Part shown: positions 1 through 7,617 of the stretch, in pieces | Numbering within the stretch: position 1 is the stretch's first letter | Layout: every line of letters begins with the position of its first letter | Assembly: GCA_902805675.1 (NCBI GenBank) | Contig: CADCTA010000047.1 | Span: 1-51,900 of the forward strand | DNA from: an uncultured Chthoniobacterales bacterium | GTDB lineage: Bacteria; Verrucomicrobiota; Verrucomicrobiia; Chthoniobacterales; UBA10450 | Reading direction: 5' to 3' | Length of the DNA: 51,900 nucleotides | Notes under the pieces: generated by a model | The model's database searches: none | Told to the model about the DNA's origin: nothing | The model's input: only the letters and a program-made list of their open reading frames with translations | Translations under genes and position numbers: made by a program

Positions 1-512
1 CGACGCCGTTTACCTGGACGCGGACAGGCGAGGATGCCGACTTCGTGGTTGGCGAGGAGAAGGGACTCTGGAGTGACAACTTCGCGCGGGAGAGCGATCA
101 GCTGCTTCTGCAATGCGACGCCGCCGCGATTGACGAGCGAGAGCTTGGCGCAACGACGCTCCGGTTTCACTACAACCGCGTCGCCTTCGGCACCGAGGAG
201 CTGAAGCTCGACAGCCTGGCGACGATCACTGGTGTCGTGCGCGAGCTGCAGATCCCGCGAGAGGCCATGGGTCGCGGCGATCTCAAATTCCTTGCTGCGA
301 TCGGCGCGTTCCTCGGCTGGCGGGCGGTCCTGTTCAGTGTCTTCGCGGGCTCGCTGCTCGGCTCGATCGTCGGCCTCGTCACGCTCGTGATCGGGAAGCG
401 CGTCTGGTCAGCGAAGTTGCCGTTCGGACCCTACCTGGCAGCCGGTGCACTCGTCTGGATGTTCTTCGGCGAAGCGCTGATCGGTTGGTACATGGGCATG
501 CTCGAGCCGTAG
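1..512 (+). CDS. pilD: Prepilin peptidase (type 4 prepilin leader peptidase), 3' part
   Basis: C-terminal part of an A24-family aspartic prepilin peptidase; the 5' end lies outside the window and the frame is open from base 3. The visible signature is AMGRGDLKFLAAIGAFLGW, which fits the GxGD active-site motif (second catalytic Asp), followed by two or three hydrophobic segments and the usual short tail. The family cleaves and N-methylates type IV pilin or type II secretion pseudopilin leaders at the inner membrane. About 90 mostly hydrophilic residues stand before GxGD where canonical PilD has mainly membrane segments, so this is an insertion variant. The first catalytic Asp is not visible. 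The methyltransferase gene starts 3 bases after the stop, suggesting co-transcription. Confidence 0.85.
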   Translation, partial: TPFTWTRTGEDADFVVGEEKGLWSDNFARESDQLLLQCDAAAIDERELGATTLRFHYNRVAFGTEELKLDSLATITGVVRELQIPREAMGRGDLKFLAAIGAFLGWRAVLFSVFAGSLLGSIVGLVTLVIGKRVWSAKLPFGPYLAAGALVWMFFGEALIGWYMGMLEP

Positions 513-515
513 CTC

Positions 516-1211
516 ATGCGGACCGAGCATGAGCAAGCGTGTGAGCGTGTGGCTTCCCTGTTCACCGCTCGCTGGCTGCGCCACTACGTTAGCAGCAAGC
601 TTCGCTCGGACCCGGTGTTTCCGGCAGCGTTCGAGCTGCTCAAGGATTCGCGCGAGCCAATCCTCGACGTCGGGTGCGGTGTCGGCTTGCTGGCGTTTTA
701 TCTGCGCGAGCGCGGGCTCGATGCGCCGGTCATCGGCGTGGATACGGATGGGCGAAAAATCCGACAGGGCCTTGCCGCTGCGCAGGAGCGATACCGCGCG
801 GTCGAGTTGATCGAGCAGGACGCGCGCAAGCAGCTGCCGAGCTTCCGCGGAAACGTCGCGCTCCTCGATGTGCTCCACTATCTCGCACCGCCGGATCAGG
901 CGACGCTGTTAGACGAGTTAGCCAGCCGCGTCGCGCCTGGTGGACTGCTTTTGCTGCGCGATGCGCCGCGCGAGCAAACGGCGCGATTTTGGACGACCTA
1001 CGCCGGCGAAGTGTTTGCGCAGACGATCTCGTGGAATATCGGCGCGCCGCTGCATTTCCCGACGCGCGAGTCGATCGACGCGGCGTTCCGCGCGGAAGAG
1101 TTCACGCGCGAAGAGCGCCCTGCGTGGGGCGGCACGCCGTTCAACAACCGGCTGTTCGTCTTCAGGAGACAGGCGCCTGCGCGCAGGGACGGCTCGACCC
1201 CCGGTGCTTGA
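516..1211 (+). CDS. Class I SAM-dependent methyltransferase
   Basis: 231-residue Rossmann-fold methyltransferase. Motif I is ILDVGCGVGLLAFYL (about residue 50), followed by an acidic residue after strand 2 (VIGVDTDG) and motif IV-like VALLDVLHYL. These features define SAM binding; the acceptor is unknown. The family resembles methyltransferases that sit beside lipid or aryl-polyene type genes. The ATG is 3 bases after the prepilin peptidase stop, so translation is probably coupled. It converges with the deacetylase gene 29 bases downstream, and I see no clear terminator hairpin in that gap. Confidence 0.8.
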   Translation: MRTEHEQACERVASLFTARWLRHYVSSKLRSDPVFPAAFELLKDSREPILDVGCGVGLLAFYLRERGLDAPVIGVDTDGRKIRQGLAAAQERYRAVELIEQDARKQLPSFRGNVALLDVLHYLAPPDQATLLDELASRVAPGGLLLLRDAPREQTARFWTTYAGEVFAQTISWNIGAPLHFPTRESIDAAFRAEEFTREERPAWGGTPFNNRLFVFRRQAPARRDGSTPGA

Positions 1212-1240
1212 GACACGCACCGCTACATCAGCTCGGCCGG

Positions 1241-2041
1241 CTACCGGCGTAGCTGCTCCGGTCGCGGGATAACGAAAGCGTAGCCGCGCGCGGCGAGGCG
1301 TTGCAGGGTGAGTTCCAGGCAGAGCGGCTGGAACTCCGGATGCGTGTCCGTGTGGTGCGCCTCGTGCAGCAGGATGATCGCGCCGGGACGCGCGCGCTTC
1401 TCGATTCGTTCCGCCACGCGAGCAGCGTCCTGCTTCACCGTGTCGAGACCGCGCACCGTCCACCCCACCAATGCGAGCCCGCGCCGCGCCAGCGCCGGGT
1501 GGACGAAGAAGTTCTTCATCCCAGCCGGCGCGCGAAAGAACTGCGCTGGCCGCTCCGGCGTGCTGCGCAACTGTTCCGCGCACCCATCGATCTCGCGCCG
1601 GATGCGCCGCGCGCTCGCGCACCAGAACGTGCGGCTTGGATGGGTGTGGGTGTGATTCGCCAGCGAATGTCCGCGCGTGAGGATTTCCGTGATCAAGTGC
1701 GGATGCTTCTCCGCCGACTCGCCGATCACGAAGAACGTGGCGCGCGCGTCGAATTGCTGCAGCACGTCCAGCATCCGCAGCGTGTGCGCAGGCGATGGTC
1801 CATCATCGATGGTGATCCAGACTTCGCGTGCGCTGGTCTCGAAGCTCGTGAAGACCGGCCCGAGCCACTGCGAATTCGCGACCAGCGTCGGATACAACAG
1901 CAGCATGTGGGACAGGAAGAGCGGCGCGATCGCAACGAGCACACCGTGGCCGAGCAGGAAAAACGAGACGACCGGCGCCACACCTGCGAGCACGAGCAGC
2001 AACGTGCGAAGCGGCGCCGAGTTATCGCGCGGGATCGGCAT
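1241..2041 (-). CDS. Polysaccharide deacetylase (NodB homology domain), membrane-anchored
   Basis: Two N-terminal hydrophobic segments (about residues 12-55) followed by a carbohydrate esterase 4 domain. Motifs are present in order: TIDDGPSP (metal and base Asp pair at 79-80), GHSLANHTHTH (metal histidines 130 and 134), RAPAG, GWTVRGLD and LLHE. The family removes N-acetyl (or other acyl) groups from cell-envelope polysaccharides. I prefer the ATG at 2041; an in-frame TTG at 2047 is possible. Either way the start overlaps the end of the upstream membrane-protein gene (stop at 2022), indicating an operon running 5100 to 1241. The exact substrate cannot be told. Confidence 0.85.
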   Translation of the reverse strand: MPIPRDNSAPLRTLLLVLAGVAPVVSFFLLGHGVLVAIAPLFLSHMLLLYPTLVANSQWLGPVFTSFETSAREVWITIDDGPSPAHTLRMLDVLQQFDARATFFVIGESAEKHPHLITEILTRGHSLANHTHTHPSRTFWCASARRIRREIDGCAEQLRSTPERPAQFFRAPAGMKNFFVHPALARRGLALVGWTVRGLDTVKQDAARVAERIEKRARPGAIILLHEAHHTDTHPEFQPLCLELTLQRLAARGYAFVIPRPEQLRR

Positions 2042-2510
2042 GAGCAAGTGTGAGAAGAGCGGCAGCGGCGAGGTTCAGCGCGACGGCGATCATCCAAATC
2101 CAGCCGAGCACGCTCGTCCAGGATCCAGCTGTGATGAGGTGCCAGGCGAGAAGCGTCGTAGTTATGCCCACGAAGAGACTCTGCGCGCGGCTTGCCGGCG
2201 TGTCCCGCATCACCCCGGCGCCACGTAGAACGTTCAGCAACAGCAAGCCCATATAGAAGAAGAGTGACCACCACGCCCACACCAGCAAGGCGAGCGGGAT
2301 GAGCAGAAGGATCTGCTGCCACGCAGGACGTCCGCCCAGCAACAGCTCCGCAGCGAAGATGAAGGTGACGGCGTGAACGAGGCCGCCGACCGTGTACGCC
2401 TCGACCGCATTGTGCTCGCTGCGTCCGAACGATCGGCCGCGCCAACTCGCAACCAGACGCGGGAGCGCGAAGTAGTAGCCGACTGCGTTCTTCGCGTCAG
2501 GGGTTGGCAT
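2022..2510 (-). CDS. Uncharacterised four-span membrane protein
   Basis: 162 residues with about four predicted membrane helices and no catalytic motif I recognise. A conserved-looking stretch is SEHNAVEAYTVGGLVHAVTF near residues 31-50. The gene overlaps the acyltransferase stop by 14 bases upstream and the deacetylase start downstream, so the three are almost certainly co-translated. The context suggests a small partner in envelope lipid or glycolipid assembly, but that is inference from position only. Confidence 0.65.
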   Translation of the reverse strand: MPTPDAKNAVGYYFALPRLVASWRGRSFGRSEHNAVEAYTVGGLVHAVTFIFAAELLLGGRPAWQQILLLIPLALLVWAWWSLFFYMGLLLLNVLRGAGVMRDTPASRAQSLFVGITTTLLAWHLITAGSWTSVLGWIWMIAVALNLAAAALLTLAHADPAR

Positions 2511-3420
2511 CGTTCATGAACGGAGAGGCAAATGCGAACCATTGCGACCAATGCCGCGCGATCACTCCTTCGAGCACCCCGCACCAAGTCTGCACCGCGG
2601 CTGCGATCGCCGCATCGCGTGACCTGTCGCTACGCGTGACGAAGAACGGCTCGCAGACAATGACGCGATAACGCCGGTAGCCGGCACGCGCGATGAACAG
2701 CGGATAAATGGGAGCCTGCGAGACGAGTGCGAGCGTGAACGGCCCGCCCGGAACGAGGAGGCGGTGGTTGAACATCACCCCTTCCGCGGATGCGACGCCC
2801 TCGATTGCGCGATCTCCCTGGATCGACACGATCTCGCCGGCGCGCACGGCGTTCAGAAGGTCGAAGGCGAGCAGCGATCCTTGCGTGTTATAATCGATCT
2901 TCACCGCCCCTGCGGCGGCTCGCTGCACGGTGCGGTCGAAGTGCTCGGCGGTTTGCGTGTCGGGCTCCGGCGCGCGCACCATGCGGATCTCGCGATTGAA
3001 CTTTTTCGCGAAGAGCGCGGCGCCGAGGTCGTAGCTGCCCATGTGCGCCGTCAGCACGATCGCTCCGCGGGTGGCGGCGAGCCGCTCGAGCTGCTCGCGG
3101 CCTTCGAACTCGTAGACGAAGTCGACTTTGTTGGCGTTGTAGGTGGCGGCTTCGGCGATCGTCCAGGCGAAGCTCAGCAAGGTGCGAAAGGCGCGGAAGT
3201 GATTCGCGACCGGCGACGAACCCGGCAGGATGATGGCGAGATTGGTGAGCATCGCACGGCGCGCCGGAGCCGCGAGGATGTAGAACAGCATCGTCCAGCA
3301 GCACAGCAGGATTGGCTGCAGGTAGAATGGGACGTTCGTGACGGCAAAGTCCAGATAGCGGCGCCAGAGCACTCCTTTGACGGCGAGCCCGCGCAGGATT
3401 GACGCGCTTGAGGTCGCCAT
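2497..3420 (-). CDS. Lysophospholipid acyltransferase family protein (HtrB/LpxL-like)
   Basis: 307 residues from the chosen ATG at 3420. It carries the acyltransferase HX4D motif TAHMGSYDLG (H126, D131), a GDRA block and VPGGPFTLALVSQAPIYPLF, all typical of the lauroyl/myristoyl acyltransferase superfamily, with an N-terminal hydrophobic anchor. Such enzymes transfer fatty acyl groups from acyl-ACP to lipid A-like or other glycolipid acceptors at the inner membrane. The reading frame stays open for 19 codons upstream, but those codons lie in an inverted repeat, so I exclude them. It sits between the halogenase-like gene and a membrane protein it overlaps. The acceptor could equally be an aryl-polyene or flexirubin-type lipid. 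Confidence 0.85.
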   Translation of the reverse strand: MATSSASILRGLAVKGVLWRRYLDFAVTNVPFYLQPILLCCWTMLFYILAAPARRAMLTNLAIILPGSSPVANHFRAFRTLLSFAWTIAEAATYNANKVDFVYEFEGREQLERLAATRGAIVLTAHMGSYDLGAALFAKKFNREIRMVRAPEPDTQTAEHFDRTVQRAAAGAVKIDYNTQGSLLAFDLLNAVRAGEIVSIQGDRAIEGVASAEGVMFNHRLLVPGGPFTLALVSQAPIYPLFIARAGYRRYRVIVCEPFFVTRSDRSRDAAIAAAVQTWCGVLEGVIARHWSQWFAFASPFMNDANP

Positions 3421-3422
3421 GC

Positions 3423-3541
3423 TGTCATTCCGAGCGGAGTCGAGGAATCCCGTGGCGCTACTGACCGGTGGCTTCACGGGATCACGTTCGGCTGCGCTCA
3501 GTGCAGGCTCTTCGACTTCGCTGCGCTACGCTCAGGATGAC
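3423..3541. repeat. Intergenic inverted-repeat element, type B, copy 1
   Basis: Begins GTCATTCCGAGCGG and ends CGCTCAGGATGAC; the arms pair imperfectly around a GC-rich centre. It fills the whole gap between the acyltransferase start (3420) and the halogenase-like gene, whose last residues VRSS and stop are encoded by the right arm. Confidence 0.75.
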
Positions 3542-5100
3542 CGCACGGGCGGCGCCGCGGCGAGTTCCGAGACCGGTTGAGATGCGGCGCGATCCGAAGG
3601 TGCTCCAGCGCGCGAGCTGAACATCAGCCGCACGTTCGTTAGCTCCGCTTTCCACCAGCGGAACAGGCCCTTTTGGATCAGCTTTCGCACCCGAATATCC
3701 GGCACAAATCCATCGTACATCTCCCGCCAGCCGGCGTTGCGGCTGCCGAAGTAACCCGTCTCCACTCGTCGGCGCGCGAGGGTGGCGAGTCGTCGGTTGT
3801 AGAACTTCATCACGTCGCCGAAGAGCCGGCCGGCGAATCCGCCGAACGGAAGATTCAAAAACTCGGCCTCAGGATTGCGGTAGACCGGAATTACCAGGCC
3901 GACGAAATAGCTACCCACATCGAGAAGGAGCGCGGCGGACATCAGCTCGGCGTCGCCCATGTAGTAGTACTTGTCCTTGTAGAGCGTCTCGAACCAGTAG
4001 CGGTACGTGATCGGGTATTGCGTCGCGTAAGTCTCAAGGCTTTCCGACACATCCTCGCCCGCAACGCTGCGCCCGACGAAGTCGCCGACGGCGTAGCTGG
4101 TGTAAGAGCAGAAATCGAGGCCCGGGCTGTAGAGCGGGTCGATGAATCCGGCGGCGTCGCCGACGGACGCCCAGCCATCGCCACAAACCTTGTCGCTGGA
4201 GTACGGCAAGTTCGAGAACGCATGCACGTCACCATCGATCGCTTTCGCATCCGCGAAAATCTCTCGACCGGTCGGATGCTGCAGGATGTGCGAGTGCAGA
4301 CGCTCCGCCAGGTTCGCACCCGGCGGCAGATTGAAGATGCGTGAGTCGTAAACCAGCCCTGCGCTCACATCGCCACCGCGGAGAGGAATGATCCAACACC
4401 ACCAGCCGTTTCCCATGAGGTGGTTCGTGGCCCACGAGCGGCTGGTGCGGCAGGCGTTCGCGTAGTCTGGAAAACGCTCACGCCAGTCGTAGCTGTCCCA
4501 ATCTTTCACGCCGCTGAATCGCGCCCAGACGGCGTTGATCGGGTGCTCCGTGTTTTGGCGGAAATGGCCGAGCTTGCGTGAAAGCATCGCCGCACGTCCG
4601 CTAGCATCGACGAGCCAGCGACACGTCACCGTTCGCTCGCCCGCTTCAGAAGTGAGTGTGACGGATTGCCCGTCACTCCCGTTGAGCTCGAACTTCGCCA
4701 CCTTCGCCGGCCGGATGAGTTCGCAGCCGGCAGCGCAGGCCTTCTCGAGGATGTGCTGGTCAAGCGTTGAGCGGTCGACCTGATAACCCGCGAGTCGCGT
4801 CTGATAGTGCGCGCCCACTTCCACGCAGTCGTCAAACTGTTGATCCGGGCGCTGCGAAAACCAGAGCCGCAGCCCTTGCTTCGCCAGCTGGTGATGGCCG
4901 AGATGCTGCGTTAACCCGAGGATGCGGGTCATGTAACAGCTGCTGATCTCAGTGGTCGACTCGCCCACTTTGCGATCGAACTCGGCGGCCTTCTCGATGA
5001 TGAGCACCCGCGCGGCGGGATGCTTGCGTTTGATCATCAACGCTGTCGCCGCGCCGGAAAACGCGCCGCCGACGATCACGACATCGTAATCAAACATCAT
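3532..5100 (-). CDS. Halogenase-like FAD-dependent oxidoreductase
   Basis: 522 residues. N-terminal FAD-binding motif VVIVGGAFSGAA (GxGxxG variant), then KVGEST, the WWCWIIP block (fits WxWxIP of flavin-dependent halogenases), and GDAAGFIDPLYSPGLD, which closes the FAD site. By eye, the Lys that forms the active-site haloamine or HOX contact in PrnA/RebH aligns with Arg here (AKQGLRLWF). It may therefore be one of the halogenase-like oxidoreductases found in aryl-polyene/flexirubin and related clusters rather than a true halogenase. The ATG pair at 5100/5097 puts the FAD motif at the N-terminus; an ATG at 5157 would start inside a repeat. The stop lies within the adjacent type B repeat. Confidence 0.8.
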   Translation of the reverse strand: MMFDYDVVIVGGAFSGAATALMIKRKHPAARVLIIEKAAEFDRKVGESTTEISSCYMTRILGLTQHLGHHQLAKQGLRLWFSQRPDQQFDDCVEVGAHYQTRLAGYQVDRSTLDQHILEKACAAGCELIRPAKVAKFELNGSDGQSVTLTSEAGERTVTCRWLVDASGRAAMLSRKLGHFRQNTEHPINAVWARFSGVKDWDSYDWRERFPDYANACRTSRSWATNHLMGNGWWCWIIPLRGGDVSAGLVYDSRIFNLPPGANLAERLHSHILQHPTGREIFADAKAIDGDVHAFSNLPYSSDKVCGDGWASVGDAAGFIDPLYSPGLDFCSYTSYAVGDFVGRSVAGEDVSESLETYATQYPITYRYWFETLYKDKYYYMGDAELMSAALLLDVGSYFVGLVIPVYRNPEAEFLNLPFGGFAGRLFGDVMKFYNRRLATLARRRVETGYFGSRNAGWREMYDGFVPDIRVRKLIQKGLFRWWKAELTNVRLMFSSRAGAPSDRAASQPVSELAAAPPVRSS

Positions 5101-5146
5101 CGAGGGGGAATGATGCCCCCGCCGCTTGCGGAACGCAATCGGCGGG

Positions 5147-5229
5147 CTCCTACTCATAATCTTAATCCTGCTCCTAATCGTCGGGTGTCAGATTTGGATT
5201 AGGATTAAGAGCAGGAGTAAGAGTATGAG
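5147..5229. repeat. AT-richer inverted repeat, type C (TTAATCCT units)
   Basis: Left arm 5147-5179 and right arm 5197-5229 are imperfect inverted copies built from short iterated units (CTTAATCCTGCTCCTAATC and its complement). It is distinctly lower in GC than the flanks and fills the divergent promoter region between the halogenase-like gene and the amidohydrolase. Confidence 0.75.
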
Positions 5230-5235
5230 TCTCGC

Positions 5236-6255
5236 GTGCGGATCGACATGCACGTGCACATGGTCGGCAACGGCGTGGCCGGCTCCGGCGGCTGGCTGCG
5301 TTTGAGCGGATGGCATCGCTGGCTTGCGGGCTTCATGGTTCGCCAGATCGGCTTTCCCGCGAAGGTGCTCGAGCAGGATCTCGAATCCATTTATTCGCAG
5401 CATCTGCTGCAGCTCGTCCGTGGATCCTCCCTCGATGCGGTCGTGCTGCTCGCGCACGAGCAGGTGCACGATCCTGACGGAACGGTCCGGCGAGACCTCG
5501 GCTCCATGTATGTGCCTAACGACGTGGTGCTCGATCTCGCAGCCGCGCACCCCGAGTTTCTCGCCGGTGTTTCCATTCACCCGGCGCGGCATGATGCGCT
5601 GGAGGAACTCGAACGCTGCATCGAGCGGGGCGCGGTCTTGATGAAGTGCCTGCCGAACTGCCAGAACATCGATCCTTCCGATGTGCGTTATCGCCGGTTT
5701 TGGGAGCGAATGGCGGAGGCGCGGTTGCCGCTGCTCGCGCATACGGGCGGCGAACACACGGTACCGGAAGTAAATCGCCGGCTCGCTGATCCGAAGCTCT
5801 TGCGCCTTCCGCTGGAATGCGGAGTGACGGTGATCGCAGCGCATTGTGCGACGAAGAGCGGGCCGACGGATCGCGACTTCTTCGATGATTGGGTGAAGAT
5901 GCTGGGTGAGTTCCCGAACCTGTATGGCGACATCAGCGCGATGGTATCGCTGAATCGGTGCGGTCACCTGCGGGACTGTTTGCGGCCAGAAATCGCGCCG
6001 CGCATTCTGCATGGCAGCGACTTTCCGGTGCCGGTGCTCGGTCACCGGCTTTGGCTCCAGCAATGGATCGGCTGGAGTGATTTCCGGCGGATTCAGAAGA
6101 TTCCGAATCCGCTCGAGCGTGATTGGGAGTTCAAGCGACAGCTGGGGTTTGAGGAAGACGTGTGTGCGCGTGCGGCCGGATTGCTGAGGATGGATCGTAC
6201 GCAAAACGCGGTCATCCTGAGCCGCGCAGGCGGTGAAGGATCTCGCGCTGGGTGA
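5236..6255 (+). CDS. Amidohydrolase-superfamily metal-dependent hydrolase
   Basis: 339-residue TIM-barrel enzyme of the amidohydrolase 2 type. The metal-binding HxH lies at the N-terminus (RIDMHVHMVG, residues 2-10); further histidines fall in LLAHTGGEH and VIAAHCAT, and the distal Asp is probably in ILHGSDFPVP. Hydrolysis or decarboxylation are both possible chemistries in this family and the substrate is unknown. The start is GTG at 5236, immediately after the type C repeat. The last 15 residues (NAVILSRAGGEGSRAG) are encoded by a type A repeat element, so the ancestral C-terminus probably ended near residue 323. Confidence 0.75.
   Translation: MRIDMHVHMVGNGVAGSGGWLRLSGWHRWLAGFMVRQIGFPAKVLEQDLESIYSQHLLQLVRGSSLDAVVLLAHEQVHDPDGTVRRDLGSMYVPNDVVLDLAAAHPEFLAGVSIHPARHDALEELERCIERGAVLMKCLPNCQNIDPSDVRYRRFWERMAEARLPLLAHTGGEHTVPEVNRRLADPKLLRLPLECGVTVIAAHCATKSGPTDRDFFDDWVKMLGEFPNLYGDISAMVSLNRCGHLRDCLRPEIAPRILHGSDFPVPVLGHRLWLQQWIGWSDFRRIQKIPNPLERDWEFKRQLGFEEDVCARAAGLLRMDRTQNAVILSRAGGEGSRAG
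5514..5522 (-). other. TCGTTAGGC motif, site 1
   Basis: Read on the + strand as GCCTAACGA inside the amidohydrolase gene, encoding Pro-Asn-Asp with the codons CCT AAC GAC. Confidence 0.7.
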
Positions 6256-6330
6256 TTGGTTATGAGTTCGGTCTTTCCTAGCGCAGTGGCCTACGTGAGG
6301 TCCTTCGTCGTCTCCGCGACTCAGGATGAC
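6211..6330. repeat. Intergenic inverted-repeat element, type A, copy 1
   Basis: Left arm 6211-6245 (starts GTCATCCTGAGCCGCG) pairs with right arm 6296-6330 (ends CTCAGGATGAC), an imperfect stem of about 33 bases around a 50-base centre. It encodes the tail and stop of the upstream amidohydrolase. Confidence 0.8.
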
Positions 6331-6353
6331 ACGCGCGGGCGTGGGGCGGTGAT

Positions 6354-7511
6354 GTGAGCAAGATTTGTTTCACGAACGCGCGGGTGGTGCTGGCTGACGG
6401 CGTGTCCGAGGCGCTTGACGTCGTCTGCACGGACGGGCGCATCGCGGAGGTGCGGCCGAGGGCCGGCGCGAAGGATGGTGAGGTGATTGACCTCGGCGCT
6501 AACTATCTGGCTCCGGGCTTCGTGGATCTGCACATCCATGGTGCGCTTGGTCGAGACACGATGGAAGGCACAGCGGACGCGTTTCGCACCATCTGCGACT
6601 ACCACGCGAGCGGCGGCACGACATCGCTGCTTCTGACTACGGCCACAGCGCCGATGCCGCGGATACTCGACGTGCTCCGAGCTGCGAGAAGAGCGATGAC
6701 GCACATTCCGCAATTAGCTGGCGTGCATGTGGAAGGGCCGTTTATCTCGCGCGAGCGGCCAGGGGCGCAACGCGCTGAGTTCATCAGCGACCCTCGGCCC
6801 GATGAGATTGATCAGCTGCTGGAATTCTCGGACGTGATGAAACGTCTCACGCTCGCGCCCGAGCTCCCCGGCGCGCCGGCTGCGATCGCGCGTCTACGCG
6901 ATCGAAACGTGATGGTAAGCGGCGGGCACAGTGACGCTTGGGACGAGGATGCGCGCGTCGCTTTCGAGCACGGTATGCGACACGTGACGCATACGTTCAA
7001 CTGCATGTCCTCGGCGCGTCGCCGAGGAGCGGAACGCGTCGCGGGCTTGCTCGAGTTCGCGCTGAGCGAGCCGGAGATGATGTGCGAGCTCATTGCCGAT
7101 GGGCATCACGTCTCGCCCACGTTGATGAAGATGCTTTACCGCGCCAAAGGTCCTGATGGCATCTGTCTGGTTACCGATGCGACCGCGGGCGCAGGGTTGC
7201 CGAACGGCACGCACTTCGATCTGGCCGGTCATGATTGCGTCGTGCACGGCGGTGTTTGCTGGCTCGCGGACGGCAGCGCGCTGGCCGGTAGCGCCGCGCG
7301 CATGATCGATCTGGTCCGCACGCTTGTGCGGTCGGCGGGCGTGCCGTTGCACGACGTCATTAACATGGCGACCGCGAGCCCCGCCCGCGCCTTGCAGGCA
7401 TCCACAAAAGGAAAAATCGAAGTCGGCGCGGATGCTGACCTGGTGGTGTTTTCGGCTGAGTTCGAGGTGCTGCAAACGTTCATCGCGGGTCGACAGGTGT
7501 TTGCCCGGTAG
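6354..7511 (+). CDS. nagA: N-acetylglucosamine-6-phosphate deacetylase
   Basis: 385 residues, normal family length. It converts GlcNAc-6-P to GlcN-6-P plus acetate in amino-sugar and peptidoglycan recycling. Motifs: PGFVDLHIHG (about residues 55-63), HVEGPFIS (metal-binding Glu), GGHSDA, HTFNCMS (equivalent of HLFNAM), DGHHV and VTDATAGAG with the catalytic Asp. The start is GTG at 6354, 24 bases after a type A repeat. It appears monocistronic. The GlcNAc/MurNAc kinase-MurQ fusion at 29061 would supply its substrate. Confidence 0.93.
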   Translation: MSKICFTNARVVLADGVSEALDVVCTDGRIAEVRPRAGAKDGEVIDLGANYLAPGFVDLHIHGALGRDTMEGTADAFRTICDYHASGGTTSLLLTTATAPMPRILDVLRAARRAMTHIPQLAGVHVEGPFISRERPGAQRAEFISDPRPDEIDQLLEFSDVMKRLTLAPELPGAPAAIARLRDRNVMVSGGHSDAWDEDARVAFEHGMRHVTHTFNCMSSARRRGAERVAGLLEFALSEPEMMCELIADGHHVSPTLMKMLYRAKGPDGICLVTDATAGAGLPNGTHFDLAGHDCVVHGGVCWLADGSALAGSAARMIDLVRTLVRSAGVPLHDVINMATASPARALQASTKGKIEVGADADLVVFSAEFEVLQTFIAGRQVFAR

Positions 7512-7589
7512 CGATGCCGCGCTGCGGCGTCCGCGGCGCATAGCTCGTGCGCAGGACGTCGCGATGGCTAAGACCTTGCCACGCCGCTA

Positions 7590-7610
7590 GGACATCGCAG
7601 CGCGATGTCC
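7590..7610. terminator. Perfect hairpin between convergent nagA and glycosyltransferase genes
   Basis: GGACATCGC-AGC-GCGATGTCC: a perfect 9-bp stem with a 3-base loop in the 106-base convergent gap. There is no clear T-run on either side, so intrinsic termination is plausible but unproven; it could serve both genes. Confidence 0.5.
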
Positions 7611-7617
7611 CCACCGC

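Noticed and set aside
3421..3477. N-terminal extension of the acyltransferase
   Set aside because: The 19 added codons are the translation of a type B repeat.
5188..6204. 338-codon minus-strand open frame across the amidohydrolase
   Set aside because: Shadow frame; the + strand has metal-site motifs in the right order.
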